Source: JAPUIN01 sp041580375 (GTDB taxonomy: Bacteria > Acidobacteriota > Polarisedimenticolia > Gp22-AA2). From it: a stretch of 9,507 nt of DNA. The notes beneath the pieces are model-generated. The model was not told where the DNA came from and did not search any database. It saw only the letters and a program-made list of their open reading frames with translations. Both the position numbers and the translations under genes were made by a program. Location: assembly GCA_041580375.1 (NCBI GenBank), contig JBFGDZ010000139.1, positions 1-9,507 of the forward strand, given 5' to 3'. Of this stretch, positions 5,792 through 9,507 are shown piece by piece. The first letter of the stretch is position 1. The number at the start of each line of letters is the position of its first letter.

Positions 5792-7783
5792 CTAGATGCC
5801 CCCCCATTCGTGCACCGTGTCGACCAGAGCCCGCGCGTTGTCGAGCGGCGTGTGCGGAAGAATGCCGTGACCGAGATTGAAGATGTGTCCCGGCCGGCCA
5901 CCGACCCTGCCGAGCAGCTCCCGGGCGCGCTCGCGCACGACGGATCGCGGCGCGAAGAGGACGGTCGGATCGAGATTGCCCTGGACGGCCTTGTCACCGA
6001 GGCGGTCCCACGTGTCGACCAGGTCGACGCGCCAGTCCAGGCCGACGACGCCGGCCCCGGCCTGACCGTACTCCGGCAGGAGGTGCGCCGTCCCCGTGCC
6101 GAAGTGGATCACGGGAACGCCGGGCGTCAGCGACGCGATCACGCGGCGCGTGTGCGGCAGGACATGCTCGACGTAGTCGGCGCGCGACAGGCACCCGACC
6201 CAGGTGTCGAACAGCTGCACCGCGTGCGCTCCGGCCTCGATCTGGGCGTTGAGATAATCGATCGTCACACGGCTGATGCGCTCCAGAAGCGCCTTCCATG
6301 CCCCGGGATCGGACCGCAGGAAGGTCTTGGTCTGGACGTAGTGGGAGGAGCCCCCGCCTTCAATCATGTAGGACGCGAGAGTGAACGGGGCGCCCGCGAA
6401 CCCGAGCAGCGGGATCGACGCCGGGAGGGCGCGGCGCGTCCGACGGATCGCCTCGAACAGGTACCCGACCGACTCGAGGACGTCCGCCTCGCGCAGCCGA
6501 TCCACGTCCTCGCCGGTGCGGAGGGGAGGGTCGATCGACGGACCCTCCCCCCGGTTGTAGGCGAGGTTCAGGCCCATCCCGGGGAGCGGGAGCAGCAGGT
6601 CGGCGAAGATGATCGCGGCGTCGACTTGCAGTCTCTCGACCGCGTAGACGGTGATCTGGGTGACCAGATCGGGATCCCGGCACACGTCCAGAAAGGACCG
6701 GCGGGCGCGGATCAGCCGGTATTCGCGCATGTAGCGTCCCGCCTGGCGCATCAGCCAGATCGGGGTCACCGAGGACGGCTCGCGGCGGCAGGCGCGCATG
6801 AAGGGACCGTCCTGCGCCGGATCGGAATCCCCGAGGGCGCGCCGCTCGATCGGCGCGGCGGCGGCCGATGCGGCGCCGGATCGGGTCGCGATCGGCCCGT
6901 TGCCGGCGGGATTCCGGGGGGATGATCCGCCGGATCGCTTGGCCTCCAGGATCTCGTGGCAGCGCAGGCTCGCCTCCTTCACCAGCGGCCCCATCTTCGG
7001 GTGCGGCGGCTCCAGATCGGCCGCGATCCCGTGATGGGCCAGGCTCTGGCTCGAGATCGGCCCGACCGACGCGACCACCCCGCGCCGGAGCGCCGCGCGC
7101 GTCTCCTCGAGGAGTCCCAGGTCGCGGGCGACCTGCATGACGTTGTCGACCTGATTGGCGTTCGTGAACAGGGCGATCGGGACGCGGCCCGCGGCGATCT
7201 CGCGCAGGGCGTTCTCGAGCGGCGCGAGGTCGTCGGGGAGGGCCCAGCGGTAGACCGGCACGCGCGTCACGACGGCGCCCCGCTCCTTCAATCCCTGGAT
7301 CAGCTCCAGATTGCTGATGCCGTACTCCTGCACCGCGACCCGCCGATCGCGGACCGGTTCCTTCTCGTCGAGCGTCGTCAGGAGCTCCTGCCACGTGTTT
7401 GGCTCCGGGACGGTGAGGCCGGGATCGATCCCGAACGACTTGAGGGCGGCGACCGGTTTCGGTCCGCGGCAGACTCGGCGGACGCCGCGCAGGGCCGCGA
7501 GGATGCGCTCGCGCGGATGGCGGGTCTCGAGCGTCGCGACCAGCGCCCGCGTGCCGACGCCGGTCAGCAGGATGAGGACGTCGCACTCGCCCGCCAGGAG
7601 GCGGTCGCCGAACGCGAGCGCCTCGCGGTTCTCCTCCAGCGGGATCTCACGCATGCTGGGGGCGACGACCGCCTGCCCGCCGTGGTGGTCGATCAGGCGG
7701 GCCATCTCGGCGGCCATGCGGCTTTCGAACGCGGCCACACGGAGACCGCCGAAGCCCTTGTTTTTCCGGCTCTTGCCCGCCAT
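5792..7783 (-). CDS. hemD-hemE: Uroporphyrinogen-III synthase / uroporphyrinogen decarboxylase fusion
   Basis: One continuous frame of 663 residues joins two consecutive heme pathway enzymes. Residues 1 to about 282 are a HemD-type domain that closes hydroxymethylbilane into uroporphyrinogen III: FESRMAAEMARL (19-30), LLTGVGTRAL (72-81), CRGPKPVAAL (105-114), FTNANQVDNVMQVA (206-219) and VASVGPISSQSL (237-248). Residues about 283-326 form a low-complexity Gly/Ser/Ala/Pro linker. Residues 327-663 are a full HemE domain, which removes four carboxyl groups to give coproporphyrinogen III. It carries RQAGRYMREYR (346-356) with the substrate arginines, the key aspartate at Asp395 in IIFADLL, Tyr472 in SYMIEGGGS, DTWVG (526-530), and NLGHGILP (636-643) with His639. 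All known HemE active-site positions I can check are present. The ATG at 7783 has GGGGAG four bases upstream. A Met329 codon (6799-6797) sits just where free HemE proteins begin, so a separate HemE might also be made. hemH follows with no gap. Confidence 0.93.
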   Translation of the reverse strand: MAGKSRKNKGFGGLRVAAFESRMAAEMARLIDHHGGQAVVAPSMREIPLEENREALAFGDRLLAGECDVLILLTGVGTRALVATLETRHPRERILAALRGVRRVCRGPKPVAALKSFGIDPGLTVPEPNTWQELLTTLDEKEPVRDRRVAVQEYGISNLELIQGLKERGAVVTRVPVYRWALPDDLAPLENALREIAAGRVPIALFTNANQVDNVMQVARDLGLLEETRAALRRGVVASVGPISSQSLAHHGIAADLEPPHPKMGPLVKEASLRCHEILEAKRSGGSSPRNPAGNGPIATRSGAASAAAAPIERRALGDSDPAQDGPFMRACRREPSSVTPIWLMRQAGRYMREYRLIRARRSFLDVCRDPDLVTQITVYAVERLQVDAAIIFADLLLPLPGMGLNLAYNRGEGPSIDPPLRTGEDVDRLREADVLESVGYLFEAIRRTRRALPASIPLLGFAGAPFTLASYMIEGGGSSHYVQTKTFLRSDPGAWKALLERISRVTIDYLNAQIEAGAHAVQLFDTWVGCLSRADYVEHVLPHTRRVIASLTPGVPVIHFGTGTAHLLPEYGQAGAGVVGLDWRVDLVDTWDRLGDKAVQGNLDPTVLFAPRSVVRERARELLGRVGGRPGHIFNLGHGILPHTPLDNARALVDTVHEWGGI

Positions 7784-7787
7784 CGCT

Positions 7788-7799
7788 CTCCCCGGGGAG
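7788..7799 (-). promoter_or_regulatory. Palindrome covering the hemD-hemE ribosome binding site
   Basis: CTCCCCGGGGAG is a perfect 12-bp palindrome. Its leader-side half GGGGAG is the probable ribosome binding site of the fusion gene, four bases before the ATG. In RNA it could fold as a 4-bp stem with a CCGG loop and mask that site. The stem is short, so an effect on translation is only a possibility. Confidence 0.35.
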
Positions 7800-7862
7800 G
7801 GGCCATCCTACCCCCGCCGGGAGCGCGGATCAAGCGTTCCGGGGGGCATCCGGGGGCGGGTT

Positions 7863-7898
7863 TCATTGACAAAAAAGTACACATTGACTAGAATGACT
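7863..7898 (+). repeat. Three 9-bp repeats with consensus NNATTGACW, probable operator
   Basis: TCATTGACA (7863-7871), ACATTGACT (7881-7889) and AGAATGACT (7890-7898) share the core ATTGAC or ATGAC and lie on a 9-bp grid, with the position at 7872-7880 not matching. The first copy holds the -35 box, and the -10 box spans the junction of the second and third. The only AT-rich island of the region coincides with these repeats. A regulator bound here would block transcription of the Rrf2 gene, so autoregulation by that protein is the natural guess. The core also resembles the GACT half-site of some IscR sites, but the full inverted repeat is not present. Confidence 0.5.
7866..7894 (+). promoter_or_regulatory. 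Sigma-70-type promoter for the Rrf2-sufB genes
   Basis: A perfect -35 box TTGACA (7866-7871) is followed after exactly 17 bp by TAGAAT (7889-7894), five of six to the -10 consensus. It stands out in GC-rich surroundings. Transcription should start near 7900-7902, about 26 bases before the Rrf2 start codon. No comparable promoter is seen on the minus strand for the heme operon. Confidence 0.75.
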
Positions 7899-7926
7899 CC
7901 ATGAGAGGGCGGAGGCGAGGACCCGG

Positions 7927-8418
7927 ATGAAAGTCTCGGCACAGGAAGAATACGGTCTGCGCTGCATGCTCCAGCTGGCGCGGCGCGAGCTGCACGGCCA
8001 GGAGGATCCGCTGACGCTGGCGGAGATGAGCCGCGAGGAAGGCCTCACGGTTCCGCACGTGGCGAAGATGATCACGCACCTGCGCCGGGCCGGTCTGGTC
8101 AAGAGCGCCCTCGGGCGGCGAGGCGGATACACGCTGGCGCGCTCGGCGGCGGAGATCAGCGTCTCCGAGATCCTGCGCGCACTGGGAGGGCGGCTCTACG
8201 ACACGGAGTACTGCAACCGGTATTCCGGCGATCTCGACATCTGCACGCACATGGGGGACTGCTCCATCCGATCCCTCTGGGGCGTCCTGGAGACCCTGCT
8301 CGAGAGCGTGCTGAGCAGGACGATGCTCTCCGATCTCGTGCGAACTGAATGCGGCATGAGCGCGGTGCTCGACATGAGGACCGCGGCCGCGATTCCGCGC
8401 GTGGGCGGCGGCCGTTGA
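7927..8418 (+). CDS. Rrf2-family transcriptional regulator, IscR/SufR-like
   Basis: This 163-residue protein is an Rrf2-family winged-helix DNA-binding regulator. The N-terminal helix-turn-helix covers about residues 1-70: YGLRCMLQLA (9-18), LTLAEMSREEGLTVPHVAKMITHLRRAGLVKS (29-60), and the wing GRRGGYTLAR (63-72). The dimerisation helix follows from about 78. Three cysteines, Cys96, Cys106 and Cys112, sit with spacing C-x9-C-x5-C in the place where IscR carries its [2Fe-2S] ligands, so it is probably a sensor of Fe-S status or oxidative stress. IscR itself has C-x5-C-x5-C. Extra cysteines are Cys13 and Cys142. It lies 41 bp upstream of sufB on the same strand, and this pairing is common in SUF operons, so it probably represses its own operon when clusters are plentiful. 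GAGG at 7917-7920 is six bases before the ATG. It is divergent from the heme operon. Confidence 0.92.
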   Translation: MKVSAQEEYGLRCMLQLARRELHGQEDPLTLAEMSREEGLTVPHVAKMITHLRRAGLVKSALGRRGGYTLARSAAEISVSEILRALGGRLYDTEYCNRYSGDLDICTHMGDCSIRSLWGVLETLLESVLSRTMLSDLVRTECGMSAVLDMRTAAAIPRVGGGR

Positions 8419-8459
8419 AAGACCCGGCTTCCCGAGAACGCGCAGTACGCGAGGCTCAC

Positions 8460-9507
<1,048 letters not shown>

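Noticed and set aside
4826..6925. A 699-codon open frame on the plus strand opposite hemH and hemD-hemE
   Set aside because: Same reason: the minus strand here encodes complete, conserved ferrochelatase and uroporphyrinogen decarboxylase, and the plus-strand translation is a compositional shadow.
7844..7872. A minus-strand promoter for the heme operon using TTGTCA as -35
   Set aside because: The bases at the right distance for a -10 box are GC-rich (around 7844-7849) and do not resemble the consensus. The heme promoter remains unidentified.
8439..8451. Small inverted repeat CGCG-CAGTA-CGCG just before the sufB ribosome binding site
   Set aside because: A 4-bp GC stem is expected by chance in this composition and there is no sign of conservation or of a T-tract.

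Overview
This is a GC-rich window (about 70% by eye) from a bacterial chromosome. It holds ten protein-coding genes and almost no spare DNA; no stretch longer than about 150 bases lacks a gene. I see no mobile element, CRISPR array, tRNA or rRNA. The gene set is core metabolism: heme, pentose phosphate and Fe-S cluster assembly. The composition, the type of uroporphyrinogen-III synthase, the SUF machinery behind an Rrf2 regulator and a secreted DUF4198 protein suit a diderm-like, soil-type lineage such as Acidobacteriota or a neighbouring phylum. That placement is an impression and was not tested.

Layout. (1) 1-448, minus: the N-terminal part of an alpha/beta hydrolase that runs off the left edge. 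(2) 587-1156, plus: a flavin reductase-like protein, divergent from the hydrolase, with an arginine-rich tail. (3) 7783 down to 1167, minus: a compact six-gene run in the order hemD-hemE fusion, hemH, hemG, DUF4198 protein, rpiB, gnd. The junctions are 0 bp, 4-bp overlap, 24 bp, 4-bp overlap and 19 bp, so this is very probably one operon. (4) 7784-7926: a divergent control region with a near-consensus sigma-70-type promoter (TTGACA, 17 bp, TAGAAT) embedded in three copies of a 9-bp repeat. (5) 7927-8418, plus: an Rrf2-family regulator with three cysteines placed as in Fe-S sensing members. (6) 8460-9507, plus: the first 349 codons of sufB, which runs off the right edge.

How they work together. 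HemD-HemE, HemH and HemG cover hydroxymethylbilane to the coproporphyrinogen stage, and then the last oxidation and iron insertion steps. No coproporphyrinogen decarboxylase (HemF/HemN) or ChdC is present in the window. The order hemE-hemH-hemY matches the Bacillus arrangement, and HemH carries the AYG motif seen in coproporphyrin ferrochelatases, so the coproporphyrin-dependent branch is a serious possibility. RpiB and Gnd are pentose phosphate enzymes. On the other side of the control region the Rrf2 protein and SufB handle Fe-S clusters. The two main iron-consuming pathways are therefore transcribed away from one shared intergenic region, next to a probable Fe-S responsive regulator.

The most notable feature is the single-chain fusion of uroporphyrinogen-III synthase to uroporphyrinogen decarboxylase. 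I found no clear sign of an unknown defence or mobile system.
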